Below are positions 1 through 10,340 of a stretch of DNA of 64,000 bases, piece by piece (position 1 is the first letter of the stretch; every line of letters starts with the position of its first letter). Below the pieces are notes generated by a model. The model saw nothing but the letters and a program-made list of their open reading frames with translations. It did no database searches and had not been told where the DNA came from. The DNA lies in NCBI RefSeq assembly GCF_016097555.1, contig NC_054713.1, forward strand, positions 124,001 through 188,000. Reading direction: 5' to 3'. Source of the DNA: Gigantopelta aegis (taxonomy: Eukaryota; Mollusca; Gastropoda; Neomphalida; Peltospiridae). The position numbers and the translations under genes were made by a program.

Positions 1-21
1 CTGCCCTGCCTCTGTCTCATA

Positions 22-358
22 CACTTATGTTGTGTTGTATTATGTCTTCTTGTACGATATTATGGTGTGCTGTATCATATTATGTCATGTCGTATCGTAT
101 TATGTCATGTTGTATTATGTCGTGTTGTGTTATATTATATCGTGTTGTGTCGTGTTCTATCATATTGTATTGTTATATCGTATTATGTCGTGTTGTATTG
201 TATTGTCATATTGTGTTGTGTTGTGCAGTGTTTTGTCGTGTTGTGTTGTGTTGTATCGTATTAGGTCGTGTTGTGCGGTATTATGCCATGTGTTATATTG
301 TGTCGTGTTGTTTCGTATTTTGTCGTGTTGTGTCGTATTATGTCGTGTTCTGCTAATC
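22..358. repeat. pentamer-based degenerate satellite
   Basis: About 335 bp of T/G-rich sequence built from 5-bp words such as TGTCG, TGTTG and TATTA combined into 10- and 15-bp supra-units. Every frame of both strands is open only because the repeat is low in stop codons. The predicted peptides are Cys/Val/Tyr/Ser-only and have no gene-like character, so I treat it purely as a repeat. It ends about 140 bp before a splice acceptor of the first gene. Confidence 0.85.
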
Positions 359-501
359 GTCGACACAAGCATCAGTCGTATACCTATTAAAGTGACATAA
401 TAGTAACACACAAATAATATGCATTCGTATGATCACTAAAAATATATATTATTTATAATTTACCATATCATTTAAAGTGTTGACTCTCTTTTCTTATATA
501 G

Positions 502-1109
502 GACAGAGAAACCCATCTTTGGCGGCAAAGGTTATCCGTTACGAACCTACGGCCTCCTTGCGGTCACACGATGACGTCATTTATATGAGTGGCAGACAAC
601 ACAACTCGTATGCGGATATTGTTTACGTGGACGGGGGTTATATAAACCCAGCTCATGACGTCATTGATGACCACAGGCAACAAAACATGTATGTTGATGT
701 CCCTGATGGTGGATATTCACAACCCAATCATGACGTCACTTCCTTTAGTGAAAGCGCTACCCTGAATCCTCACGTGACGATCGCTGCTTCTCACGGAGGT
801 TATCTGAGTCCAACTCATGACATCACCAATGCCTCTGACGGAGGATATCTACATCCAACTCATGACGTCACTTCCTTTACTGAATGCCCCACGTCAAGTG
901 AAGCAAGCATGGGTGACGGTGACAAGCTGAGCATGGAGTCAACGGTAGAAGTGGGATATCACCAGGACGACCATCCGTCTCTCGATACACAGGACCTCAG
1001 CTTGAACCAACATCACCATTACGAAGACCTTGACCTTCATCAAAGTGTGAAGGGAAATAACAGCACTGTTCCAACTGCTGAAAACCACTACAGCGAACCA
1101 ACAATGTAA
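502..1109 (+). CDS. terminal coding exon, tyrosine-rich cytoplasmic-tail-like protein (partial gene)
   Basis: A pyrimidine-rich tract ending in AG at 500-501 marks an acceptor; the open frame then runs about 202 codons to TAA at 1107-1109. Upstream exons lie outside the window. The peptide has no signal peptide, membrane segment or recognised domain. It contains four spaced copies of a G-G-Y-x-x-P-x-H-D-[VI] motif (Tyr codons near 639, 714, 801 and 846), giving Y-I-N-P, Y-S-Q-P, Y-L-S-P and Y-L-H-P, plus a C-terminal Y-S-E-P (1089). Further tyrosines (YADI, YVDG, YVDV, YEDL) also sit in acidic contexts. In known signalling proteins Y-x-x-P is the docking motif for Crk/Nck-type SH2 domains, so the exon looks like the cytoplasmic tail of a receptor or an adaptor substrate domain. 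That role is inference; I do not recognise the gene. The stop-codon region is tandemly duplicated just downstream. Confidence 0.65.
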
Positions 1110-1214
1110 CAATGTTTTGAACAGTGAATGGTTTAAATATCGATAGACAACCACTACAGCGAACTAACAAGTAACAATGTTTGGAACAGTGAATGGTTTT
1201 AATATCAATAGACA
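1083..1214 (+). repeat. 66-bp tandem duplication spanning the stop codon
   Basis: Two adjacent copies (1083-1148 and 1149-1214) of a 66-bp unit starting AACCACTACAGCGAAC. The first holds the last codons and the TAA of the exon; the second is a slightly diverged non-coding copy in the 3' UTR, with one base lost near the former stop. Confidence 0.85.
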
Positions 1215-1654
1215 ATGTCCATGCAACAAACTCAGAAACCAGGCTGCCGAAACACGCAATGCCAAAGCACGTGTTTTTATCTTGGAGTTGAAATCTCCAC
1301 GCCACAATATCATAACATAATTAATTTTACTAATACAAACTACAAATAGGAGTTTTATTACACTTGTGTGCGATAAATATTGATGTCAAACAATGTACAT
1401 GTTCGCCATGTTTTTAAAGAATATTCCCTCGCACAAACCAGTAAAACGGCTGCCCGCCTCTCGGTATTACGGTTTGCGTGTCACGTAGACAGCGAGTACA
1501 CGAGTGTCCAAACAATATCGAAGAATGGTGCGCGCGCTGCTATGAATATGTTTTTGGTCTATTTTAAATTATACCAATTCACTGACACAGCAGTTTTAAG
1601 CGTATAGGATCTGCTGTCAAACGCGTCAATCTGGATTAACAGAAAGTGGCCAGC
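1215..1654. other. 3' UTR / intergenic, no feature recognised
   Basis: Unique-looking AT-moderate sequence after the duplicated stop region. A short open frame at 1380-1607 has no family signal and no convincing start context. No tRNA or transposon ends are visible. Confidence 0.4.
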
Positions 1655-2060
1655 TTTAGGTCAGATCAGGTCAGGTGAGAGGGTTTTACATACACATTCA
1701 GAGCAAGCTGTTGTAGCACACGCTTGCCATGGGCGCAGGTGTTGACTCTCGGCGGCTCCTCCGTCCAGGGCAGGAAAGGGTTTGGGGTGGGTGGGAGATG
1801 GGGTCGTTACCGGGTGAGGGGTTGGTTTTGGTGCTATTGAATTTGCAAATGTCTCGTAGGATTAAAGCCAACTAAACATTGTTGCGTATTTTCTTGAGGG
1901 TAATTTGATGCTTAATTTAGAATGGTTCGCCGAAATTGAAATGGAGCTAATTTGGATGATTCGACTTTGTTGATCGAAAGGTAGCTCGTTGCTGGAACCT
2001 TGCCTCCATGGAGGCTGTGGTGGTTTGACTCCTAATACGTGGCCTGTGCCAGCTTTCCTG
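1655..2060 (-). mobile_element. 3' end of a LINE (5'-truncated copy)
   Basis: About 400 bp that matches, with divergence, the 3' terminal part of the RNase H LINE at 13780-16647. Shared landmarks are GGGTTTTAC, CAGAGCAAGCTGTTGTAGC, the CAGGAAAGG block and the AGTAGCTCGTT-like block. On the minus strand both copies end in short TGACC/TTGACC repeats, a simple-repeat 3' tail of the kind many non-LTR elements carry. No coding part remains here. Confidence 0.65.
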
Positions 2061-2124
2061 TGGTCCGGCTCCATATCGTGTGTCTGTGTGTTGATTATAT
2101 CATCTTCGCTCGCTAAGGTTTCTA

Positions 2125-2225
2125 TTCCGTATGCCCCGTGCTGTGTGTGCGCGTGTATACATACGTCTGTGTATACATGTGCATGTGTATCTTTCTGTGT
2201 GTATGCGCGCGAACGCATTTGTGAG
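2125..2225. repeat. alternating purine-pyrimidine (TG/CA-rich) tract
   Basis: Imperfect GTGTGT, GCGCG and GTATAC steps. A potential Z-DNA-type sequence; no gene seen. Confidence 0.5.
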
Positions 2226-2659
2226 TGTTGTGTTCCGGTGTATTGTATGGTGGCCTCAGATCACAGTTATCTTCCCATTTGGAAATATTTCCGCGCAAGT
2301 AGTCTGCTGTTTGACTGTGATTAGGCAGACAGCTTTGAAGTAGCAACTAACAGACTGAAGTTGACGGGGAGTGCACGTAACTTGTTCACATTGAAGATTG
2401 TTTGGTGGTAATTCCGGCCCATGTAAAAGTAGTGGGGTTTTTATGTAAAACGGGTGTACTCCGGCCAGGTTAGTGGGTGTGTTTGTTTCAACCAAGCTGG
2501 GTTGTCCTAATCAGAGTATGTTGCTCTCAGACAGCCAAAGGGGCATACCAAAATGCAAGGGCCTACTGATATTAATAAAAGGGCTATAGCCACTGACGCT
2601 ATATAGAAACATACAGCGTGAATAATTGTGGTCTGTTTCCATGGTACTCGGTGTTTTCG

Positions 2660-2858
2660 CATAATAAATGATTAACGATAATGTTCGTTGAATTGATATT
2701 GCATAATATACTTATTAAATATAATGTTCATGGAGCTGGCATTATATAATAAATTATTAAAGATAATTCTCGTTGAATTGGTATTGCATAATAACATATT
2801 AAAGATAGTGTTCATGGAGTTGACATTATATAATAAATGATTAAAGATAATGTTCGAT
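2660..2858. repeat. about 45-bp A/T-rich tandem repeat, two alternating unit types
   Basis: Five degenerate units, each with an (A/G)ATAATGTTC-like core followed alternately by GTTGAATTG(A/G)TATTGC and ATGGAG(C/T)TG(G/A)CATTATA. The alternation implies that a two-unit block was duplicated. Confidence 0.7.
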
Positions 2859-2976
2859 GACATGGGTTGGTTTTGTGTTTTTTCACGCGTGCTCCACGAC
2901 TGGTATATAGATGACCATGGTACATAATGATATAAAAAAAAAAAACCTGTCTTCGTGAAGATATACATCGTCATAT

Positions 2977-2980
<4 letters not shown>

Positions 2981-3055
<75 letters not shown>

Positions 3056-3086
3056 ACACAAACGCTCTCTCTATAAACTATCTATT

Positions 3087-3163
<77 letters not shown>

Positions 3164-3181
3164 ACACACGCTGTCTATAAA

Positions 3182-3271
<90 letters not shown>

Positions 3272-3333
3272 CTCTCTCCCTATCTCTCTTTATATATCTC
3301 TCTCTCTCTCTCTTTCTCTCTCTCACACACACA
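2981..3333. repeat. (CT)n microsatellite in three blocks
   Basis: Long CT runs interrupted twice by a related spacer (GACACACA..CGCT..CTATAAACT), so CT expansion and duplication of the interrupted block both contributed. Predicted Ser/Leu and Arg/Glu peptides are artefacts of the dinucleotide. Confidence 0.95.
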
Positions 3334-3345
3334 GATAGATAGATA

Positions 3346-3346
3346 G

Positions 3347-3424
<78 letters not shown>
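3346..3424. repeat. (TA)n microsatellite
   Basis: Nearly pure TA repeat following GATA repeats; self-complementary and able to extrude. Confidence 0.95.
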
Positions 3425-3425
<1 letters not shown>

Positions 3426-3797
3426 TCAACCAAAAATGAAAGTATGCATGTTGAAATCTTGAATTATTTTTTTTACTGTGCCATTTCACCATAATCGAAA
3501 ACCACTGTGCGTACGTACCACACTATACCACGCATTACACGTGCATATCATTTTGGATTGCCGCATGTCACGTGCTGGAGTGCTGTCACGATCGATTTTG
3601 TTGTTCGGCATGCATACACCCGATATTTCACTTGGGTTTCCTCGTGAGTGCACACCTTCGAAAAAACAATAAATAAAGCCTATAAAATACCGTTTGATAA
3701 TGCCACGCCTATCACAACATGAACGTCAAAGAGCAGTTGGGATGCTTGATGCTGGGCGCATTGTCATTGACGTGGCCAGACGTTTTGGTGGAACCAG

Positions 3798-4118
3798 AAA
3801 GAAAGAAATGTTTTATTTAACGACGCACTCAACACATTTTATTTACGGATATATGGCGTCAGACATATGGTTAAGGACCACACAGATATTGAGAGAGGAA
3901 ACCCGCTGTCGCCACTTCATGGGTTACTCTTTTTCGATTAGCAGCAAGTGATCTTTTATATGCACCATCCCACAGACAGGATAACACATACCACGGCCTT
4001 TGAAATACCAGTCGTGGTACACTGGCTGGAACGAGCGCAATGGGGCCACTGAGGGGGATCGATCTCACACCGACCGCGCATCGAGCGAGCGTTGTACTAC
4101 TGGGCTACGTTCCGCCCC
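3798..4118 (-). mobile_element. tRNA-derived SINE (gastropod type) inserted in the Tc1 copy
   Basis: Read on the minus strand, the head (from 4118) is tRNA-like, with an A-box-like TAGCCCAGTAG and a B-box-like GATCGATCCCC; the other end is the GTTAAATAAAACATTTC-type tail at 3798. It is flanked by TGGTGGAACCAG (3786-3797) and TGGTGTAACCAG (4119-4130). Related copies lie at 7990-8262, 44118-44290, 53094-53143 and 54345-54667. Confidence 0.85.
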
Positions 4119-4180
4119 TGGTGTAACCAGTGTCACTGCACAGATACTGAACAATCGTTTGCAGGCTACTGGATACACCA

Positions 4181-4307
4181 TAGCCCGAGTACTCCGACTG
4201 TAAGAGAGCTAGACGGACATTTGGACATAAATACGCTCTCATTACAAGAGAGCGTATTTATGTCCAAATGTCTGTCTAGCTCTCTTACAGTCCTAGTACT
4301 CGGGCTA
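4181..4307. mobile_element. 127-bp foldback (palindromic) element with 9-bp target duplication
   Basis: Two 59-bp arms beginning TAGCCCGAGTACT, three mismatches between them and a loop of about 9 bases. It is flanked directly by GATACACCA at 4172-4180 and 4308-4316. Nine-bp duplications are typical of Mutator-type transposition, so it is plausibly a minimal Mutator-related foldback; the assignment is inference. Confidence 0.75.
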
Positions 4308-4419
4308 GATACACCAATGACCGCCCTCGGAGCGGCCCTCCACGAGTTACGTCGACTGTGCAGGACCGGTATATCCGAACCACCACTCTCCGGTACCGGT
4401 TTCAAGGTTGGACTATACC

Positions 4420-5550
4420 AATTAAAATCTCATGGCCTAAAATTACTATACACAACGTATCAACCAAGATATGAACCATAGATTTGAATACTACAACACC
4501 TCACTCAAAGTAGTGACTGAGTTAAATGGCACCTTTCGTGACTCATTTTCGAGATAACAGGATGTTGTTACAAGCCCCGTCAATTCCGCACAAAATGGTA
4601 GTGCTTAGTTTTACAGGCACCCCGTGTATGTTTCAAGCACAAGTGTACCTGACACACTGGTACTGCACAAAATAAAATTGCATGCATTTATTACCAACAT
4701 AAAACTGTACTTGATGCAAAGCAACCACTGTCACATTTATCACCAATTGCAGGACTCACGGCTTTAACTCCTCCATTAAAGGCGGGTCACTTCGAACTTT
4801 GACCCAGCCGAGATGCTATTTGGTGGAGTACTACCTATAAGCAGAACTGCACTGTTTCAGAAAGTGTCGAATCACCTGTTTTTGGTGAATAGCAGGTTCA
4901 CATGTTTTATAACATAAAGTATTAAGTTGACTGCAATGTCCTATTTGGAGTCCAGCGCTTATGAAAGTGCATATGACAATGTTCGTAACTACATAATAAA
5001 ATAATATGAAATGTAATGTTGTGTGGGGGGGGGGGGGGGGGGGGGGTTGTGTTCAAGGAGTACAGTTGAAGATAATAATCTGTGTTTGATTATGCATATT
5101 ATGTGTGATGTGCTTGTTAATCCCAGCACTATGAATGCACCATGTCACCTACATACAGAGACTAGTGAACTATTTTCTCTCGTAACCTAAAAATTAGAAA
5201 ATTCTGCTACGGGCAGGTCTCATTAACCAACATTTATCAGAAATTGGTCCAGTGTCATGGGTCTTTTCAAATGTGCCAAGATGTACAAGACCAAGCATTG
5301 CAGGAATGTAAAAAAGTTAAGAAACAAGGTTTATCACACCTCTAGGTCAGAGATTACTGTTGTGAGGAGTCAAACTGTCAAACAATTAGCTCACAGATGG
5401 GTGTCCCTCTCAACATCAATTTAAATCACTGGTAATTAGCTCATCTGCTTAAACTATACTAAAAGCAAGCATGTTGGTACAGTCATTTCACAATTGTTAC
5501 TTGACTAAAAAATAATCACCTATTGCCATTAGAATATTTAACAAATTTTA
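4420..5550. other. no gene recognised; contains a poly(G) run
   Basis: AT-rich sequence without coding signals or visible repeat structure, except for a run of about 20 G near 5027-5046. Confidence 0.5.
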
Positions 5551-5552
5551 AA

Positions 5553-7674
5553 ATGCCGCCAGTGAGAAAAAGTTCAAAATGTGGATTTAAGAAAGGGGAC
5601 ATTCCACACAATATCCAGGAAGTGTGTGAAAGTGGTTACAGGTGTCTACGAAATGAAACGGGCGTCCAGACTGACCAAGTCCGTGACTAAAAACGTTTTG
5701 GACATTGAGGCTCATGGTGTCCAAGTTGGACAATTGCCGACGACAGCGCCATACCGAATACTGCGATCTGTGGCAGACCCACTGACTGAAACTGAGCAGT
5801 GTTTGAACAGCACCATAGGTTCAAGATAAATGATGCTAATGTACTTAATCTGAATACCCTACATATTCCAACTGACTTCTTACAATAGTTCTTACATGCA
5901 TGTATCAGGGCAGACATAGGTTGGAAAGGGGAAAAAATAAGAAAAAAGCAATTAAATTATACCTTTTATATGAAAGTTACACATTACATACCTTGTAGCA
6001 TTCAAATCACATTTTTGTTGGATAAATACACTATTTATGTGATTACAAACACAATCACAAAGAGTCAGATTTGAAAAATATGGCTTGCAAACAATATCAA
6101 TTTGGCATGGTAGCACTGGTGAAAACAGTCCAACAGTCCAAGGGAGATAATCTATCATGGGCTTATATTTGGGTTTTATCAATAGATCAGAGGCCGACAG
6201 ATACAGGGTCCTCCACATGGGTAAACTGGAGCAAATGATGAACAGTACGTACAACGACCACCGCACGTTGTCTGCAGAATGTCACGGTCAATTGATGTGG
6301 GACTTCCCGGCCGAAGAAGCGTTTGTGCTGTAACATTTGTACATGCCACTCTGGTATGTACAACTTGTACACAGAGGTGGTTAATCCAAAGCGAAAGTGT
6401 CCAGGTCGTAAGGCAGCTCAACCAAATGTGTCAGTGCAGATCGGTCTAACGAAAAGCCCATTGGGGTTCAAAACTTCCGGCTTCTGTGACTCTGCATGAA
6501 CATGTCAGCGCCGTCTGTTGCGGGGTGTCAAAAAACTGCAAACAAAGTATGTGACAAACAGTAACAAAACCGACATGCAGGCTAGGAGAAACAATCTTAA
6601 AACAATAAACACTATCAGGGGTTGTCAACCAAATGTAGTAAATTTATAATGTGATGGCATGTACAACAATCCATTATATTCTTGGGTTGGAAAGACAGCA
6701 ACAGAACACAACACATCACAGAAGCAAGTGTTGGCTATTGCTACAAAAAACAAATTATGCTCCAAACGTCACAGCATTAGTCAATCACATACATGTCTGA
6801 ATTATCCAACATGCTCTCACAATATCCCAATGACAATGTCCATTGGAGATTAAAAAAAATTGGGCTAAGGACTGTTTAACTGATTTTTAAAATGACGGTC
6901 TTGACGTACATTACATGACGACAGACCCGGATGCTAAAGGTTTTAAAGGTGCTGAAGAGTTATACCAGCAAAATGTTACCGACATCGAACCACTAATGTT
7001 AATCGACATACGACATGTTTCGGAAAATCATAGCAAGTTTGTTAAAGGTGCCAAATTTGTTGAAAAATATGATGCCAGGACGGACAATATCTGACAAAAA
7101 GAAATTACAGATCAAATTATCCAATGACATTGCTTTTATGTGCCAGGCCGAGTATGAACAGGCTTATAGAATACACGCAGGAAACATTCCGAAATTCATG
7201 CATGCACTGTCATACGCATCCGATGCCATCGCAGCCTGTTATCAAGGCAATCACAACAAATGTATAAAACATTCATTTGTCTGCAAATCTGCAAGTAAAG
7301 ATTGGCTGGTTAAGAGTACCTTTCTCGATTAGCATTTCAAAATTGCCACTAACAATGACATCGACTTTAGGAAGTGCATAGACTTTCGTCTCGGACCCAA
7401 AATGTTACAAATGACTAAATTTAATACAAACACAAAAAAATCTGGGGCTGTCAATAAAAGCATTAGAAAATCATTACGAAGACACACAACAACGTTCAGC
7501 AGATACTTCTCAGGGAGACCACACAGTGCAGTGCACAGCATCAATAATGGGCCTGTAGAGTCATTAGTTAAGTTGTCAAGGGATATGGGATGTTCATTCT
7601 CATTGGGTAGTAAGGTCATTTCAGCTTTGCACAAAGTCGAACACAACAGAATTCTGCAACTAAATAGAAAATAA
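5553..7674 (+). pseudogene. decayed Mutator-like transposase gene
   Basis: Fragments in all three + frames line up in order with the Mutator-like transposase proteins common in molluscs. They are: an N-terminal MPPVRKSSKCGFKKG start (5553); a YRVLHMGKLEQMMN stretch (about 6200); a YNNPLYSWVGKT segment (about 6665); a H(Y/I)-x-T-T-D-P-D-A-K-G segment followed by RHVSENHSKFVKG (about 6915-7055); then, after a frameshift near 7060-7090, MMPGRTISDKKK, C-Q-A-E-Y-E-Q-A-Y, CYQGNH..C.KHSFVC, an in-frame TAG at 7330, F-R-L-G-P-K-M and SGRPHSAVHSINNGP, ending at 7674. Multiple stops and frameshifts between blocks show it is dead. In the family the protein is a DDE transposase of mobile DNA; the host role here is none. 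The family is named from memory of conserved blocks, not from a search. A perfect hairpin lies 60 bp downstream. Confidence 0.7.
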
Positions 7675-7734
7675 TATTATTAAGAAAAGTAGGGGAACCT
7701 GAAATATTAATGTTAATATTAACTATTAGACCGA

Positions 7735-7812
7735 ACATACGTTTTGACCACATACATCCTAGTAAAGAATAATATTATTCTTTACTAGGATGTCTGTGGT
7801 CAAAACGTATGT
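7735..7812. repeat. 78-bp near-perfect palindrome without loop
   Basis: Two 39-bp arms starting ACATACGTTTTGACCACA meet at AATATT with no spacer and one mismatch. No clear target duplication is seen. It sits just after the Mutator-like pseudogene, so it could be a collapsed terminal inverted repeat. Confidence 0.8.
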
Positions 7813-7989
7813 ATAACCCCTTGCCAAACAATGTGATGACGCCGGTTACACTCGAGAATAATACACTAACTTTTGTTGAGAAATATACGTAAACAAGTTG
7901 CATTAAGTTGTGGTATGCATGTAAAATGGCCTGGTCATTTTCAGTCATATCAATGTATTTATAATAAACGATACATGGCAAACATTGTA

Positions 7990-8262
7990 ACACATTTAAG
8001 CCTATTGGAACACATTACTAATCAGCGGTCATTGGATGGCAATCGCACAGTTATATCGACACTTGGTCACAGATGAAATTCGCTGTCGCCACATGGCTAC
8101 TCTTTCCAAATAACAGCAAGGAATCTTTATGTGCACTTTCCACAATCCACAAACAGGATAGCACACACGACGTCCTTTGATGGACCAGTTATGGATCATT
8201 GGTTAGGACGGGAAATAATCAAACGGGCCCACTGAGGAGGATCGAACCTTCAGCAAATGGAA
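7990..8262 (-). mobile_element. SINE fragment (same family as 3798-4118)
   Basis: Contains the family landmarks CGCTGTCGCCACATGGCTACTC, ACAGGATAGCACA and ACTGAGGAGGATCGA (on +) but lacks the complete tRNA head; it is diverged. Confidence 0.7.
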
Positions 8263-8529
8263 CCTCAGACAGACGTTCTTTTTACGTTATCGCGGTCATT
8301 TGGAGACAAGGACTTTTATATGTAAAATCCGATTTTGTTTTTCTATTTGAACGGAATTCTCAATCCTGCGGGAGGGTCGTCCGACCCCCCCCCCCCCCCC
8401 GATCCCCCCGGGCTACGGGTCTGGTTTCAAGTTGACGATAGTCATTAAGGAGCCTAGCATGGTATGGACATACATTGACGTCCATGAGGATGAAACCAGG
8501 ATCGGGCCTGGTGTTTATAAAACTTTTAA

Positions 8530-8627
8530 AGTCTAGACTCGAGACTAATAGAGTCTGGGACATGAATGTCATGTCAACGCCATACAAATTGTATGCATGT
8601 GACGTCATTAGAGATTGAGTCTGGACT
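8530..8627. mobile_element. 98-bp MITE flanked by TTAA
   Basis: Imperfect terminal inverted repeats (AGTCTAGACTCGAGAC and the complement AGTCCAGACTCAATCT) bounded by TTAA at 8526-8529 and 8628-8631. The matching inverted arm at 20245-20270 lacks it, so the empty site is visible in the same window. A second partial copy lies at 10680-10763. Confidence 0.65.
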
Positions 8628-8631
8628 TTAA

Positions 8632-10042
8632 GGGCCGATTTCATATGTCTGGGTTATCGGTGGGTTTTGGAAACATATGGTTTAAACCTAGGTTAAACCC
8701 TGGGTCATGTTTACTGTGCATTTCACATGTCTGTTTTTCAGTAATCCTAGTTTAACACTGGATTACAATTGTATAACTTGTTTAAACCTTCCCTTGAGGT
8801 GGTTTTTCGCTGGGTTTGCTCAAAGTAACTTTTCTTCATGGATAATTTAGGCAGCAAAATCGTGTTTTACATCAGTATTGCAGAGCCATGAAATGTGAAC
8901 GTATTTTAGAGATCATTTGAAGGCACCACAGAAACAGTGGTGTAGCCGGGGGGGGGGGCAGGGGGCCATGCCCCCCCCCCCCCACAATCCCGGCAAAATT
9001 AGGGGTGATCAGTGGCGTACTCAACAGCATTGTGTACTTGGCTGCCAGGTGCCACCCCCCCCCCATACAAAATCCTGCCTACGCCACTGTACAGAAACGA
9101 ATACAGGGTGGGGTAGGGGAGTTCGAACCCCCTCCCCCTTTATACAAGATGCCCGTTTGCCTGGGTTTTTTGTTTAGCACGACTGTATAATTAGATCCAC
9201 CCCGTCACCATGTTCGTGGCGAATGAAAAACAAAGCGCCTGAGATATATAGAGGATAATAAACAAAATACCAGTTATTATCAAAATTATGTCCCGAATCA
9301 AATTATTTTAAGTGTCGCCAGCTTTAGCCAGTGACAAATGAAAAGTATTTCACTCGGGACATACATTGATAATAACTGGTACCGAGTTTGCTGTTCTATT
9401 TATTACCTCAGCTATGTTTTCTCTAAACGCCTTTATTTTAGGCGCACATGCACGTACATGTAGGCTATAGAAACAATGTAAACCACTTTACACACTGTTC
9501 TGGGTATTGCTATAACTTTGCATTTTAATCACGTTCACAGATAATTTTCAAAAACAAAAGTTATTGTTATTCTGCTAAAAATATAAATAATGATTTGCGT
9601 TAAAATGACATATTGTTATAAATTTAATATTAAAACAGTCGTGAACGCAAACTCATTAAAGTACATGACGTCATTTTGTGTGTTTGCCAAATCGCGATGA
9701 TGTTATATTTAGTACCGACAAAGTTATTGGTTTGTAAGCGTCAAATCATCCAGTAATATTGTATGTCACAACACTGCATACTATTTCTCATTGAGAAAAT
9801 ACGGAAAATATTTTCCCTGTCATGAGTGGTTACTGGCGGTAATAAATATAGTTATTTATTAAATTAGTAAAAAATAAACATTTTCTTCATGGTGTATGAA
9901 CTGCACGAAAACAGGAAGTACTAGTAATAAAAGTTGATCGGTTACCACCGGTATCAAAGCAATAAACGTCTATCATAGACTGCAGTCTTATAATGACATA
10001 CTTCCGTGTTTGTCTCGTCTTAATAAAGGGGGAACAAGGCGG
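8632..10042. repeat. left arm of a large inverted repeat
   Basis: The outermost sequence GGGCCGATTTCATATGTCT and nearly all that follows recur in reverse complement at 18359-20245. Shared blocks include the GTTTAAACC-rich terminus, a poly(G)/poly(C) section, a palindromic insert and the CTGCAGTCTTATAATGACAT end. The arm holds no coding sequence. It is interpreted as transposon-derived, with terminus-like motifs that recur at 10490-10680. Confidence 0.8.
9269..9380. mobile_element. 112-bp palindromic element inside the left arm
   Basis: The ends ACCAGTTATTATCAA and TTGATAATAACTGGT are complementary, as are the inner GTCCCGA blocks. It is absent from the corresponding place in the right arm. 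A relative lies at 26500-26610 and related AACTGGTTACTGTCTTA hairpins lie at 27307 and 28430. Confidence 0.7.
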
Positions 10043-10139
10043 TACAGGCCCACAGTTTTGAAAATTTGACCATACGTTATCTCGGTGCCCTCAGGCGTAC
10101 GCGTCTCATTTTTTTTTTTTAATATTATGTTAGAATTAA

Positions 10140-10340
10140 AGGGAAATGTATTATTCATATTTGCATTATTACCAACAGCTATGTAGGGTTCTTTAAGCAT
10201 GTTTGCATTATTACCAACAGCTATGAAGGGTTCTGTAAGCATTTGACATGGATTATAACTGATATTGTGAGTAAAATGATGGAAATACATGATGAAACGT
10301 TTTCAGGCCAGCCCATTTTCCCAAATATGTCCATCATTTT
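10140..10340. repeat. dispersed repeat with 50-bp internal duplication
   Basis: GCATTATTACCAACAGCTAT occurs twice in tandem. The following GTAAAATGATGGAAATACAT block recurs at 40580-40680 in MIIP intron 6, so this is an interspersed family. Its class is unknown. Confidence 0.6.

Larger units (their letters stand above)
3700..4412 (+). pseudogene. Tc1-like transposase, N-terminal part, broken by two insertions
   Basis: An ATG at 3700 opens M-P-R-L-S-x-x-E-R-x-R-A-[VI]-G-M-L followed by V-A-R-R-F-G, the first helix-turn-helix of Tc1-family transposases. The frame is then cut by a SINE (3798-4118, 12-bp target duplication with one mismatch). It resumes as an RLQATGYT-like segment and is cut again by a palindromic element (4181-4307, 9-bp target duplication). 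It resumes again as N-D-R-P-R-S-G-R-P and V-Q-D-R-Y-I-R, the typical Tc1 linker and second DNA-binding domain. Removing both insertions rejoins the frame. The DDE catalytic region is absent, so the copy was already truncated or decayed. The family call rests on the motif order, which matches Tc1 transposases as I know them. Confidence 0.75.

Noticed and set aside
27..400. Several overlapping open frames (Cys/Val/Tyr-rich)
   Set aside because: They are translations of a T/G pentamer satellite open in all frames; no codon bias, start context or family match.
2955..3338. Ser-Leu and Arg-Glu repeat ORFs
   Set aside because: Pure products of (CT)n/(GA)n dinucleotide repeats.
7775..8076. Short ORFs on both strands around the palindrome
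   Set aside because: They lie in a palindrome and a decayed SINE; no family signal.
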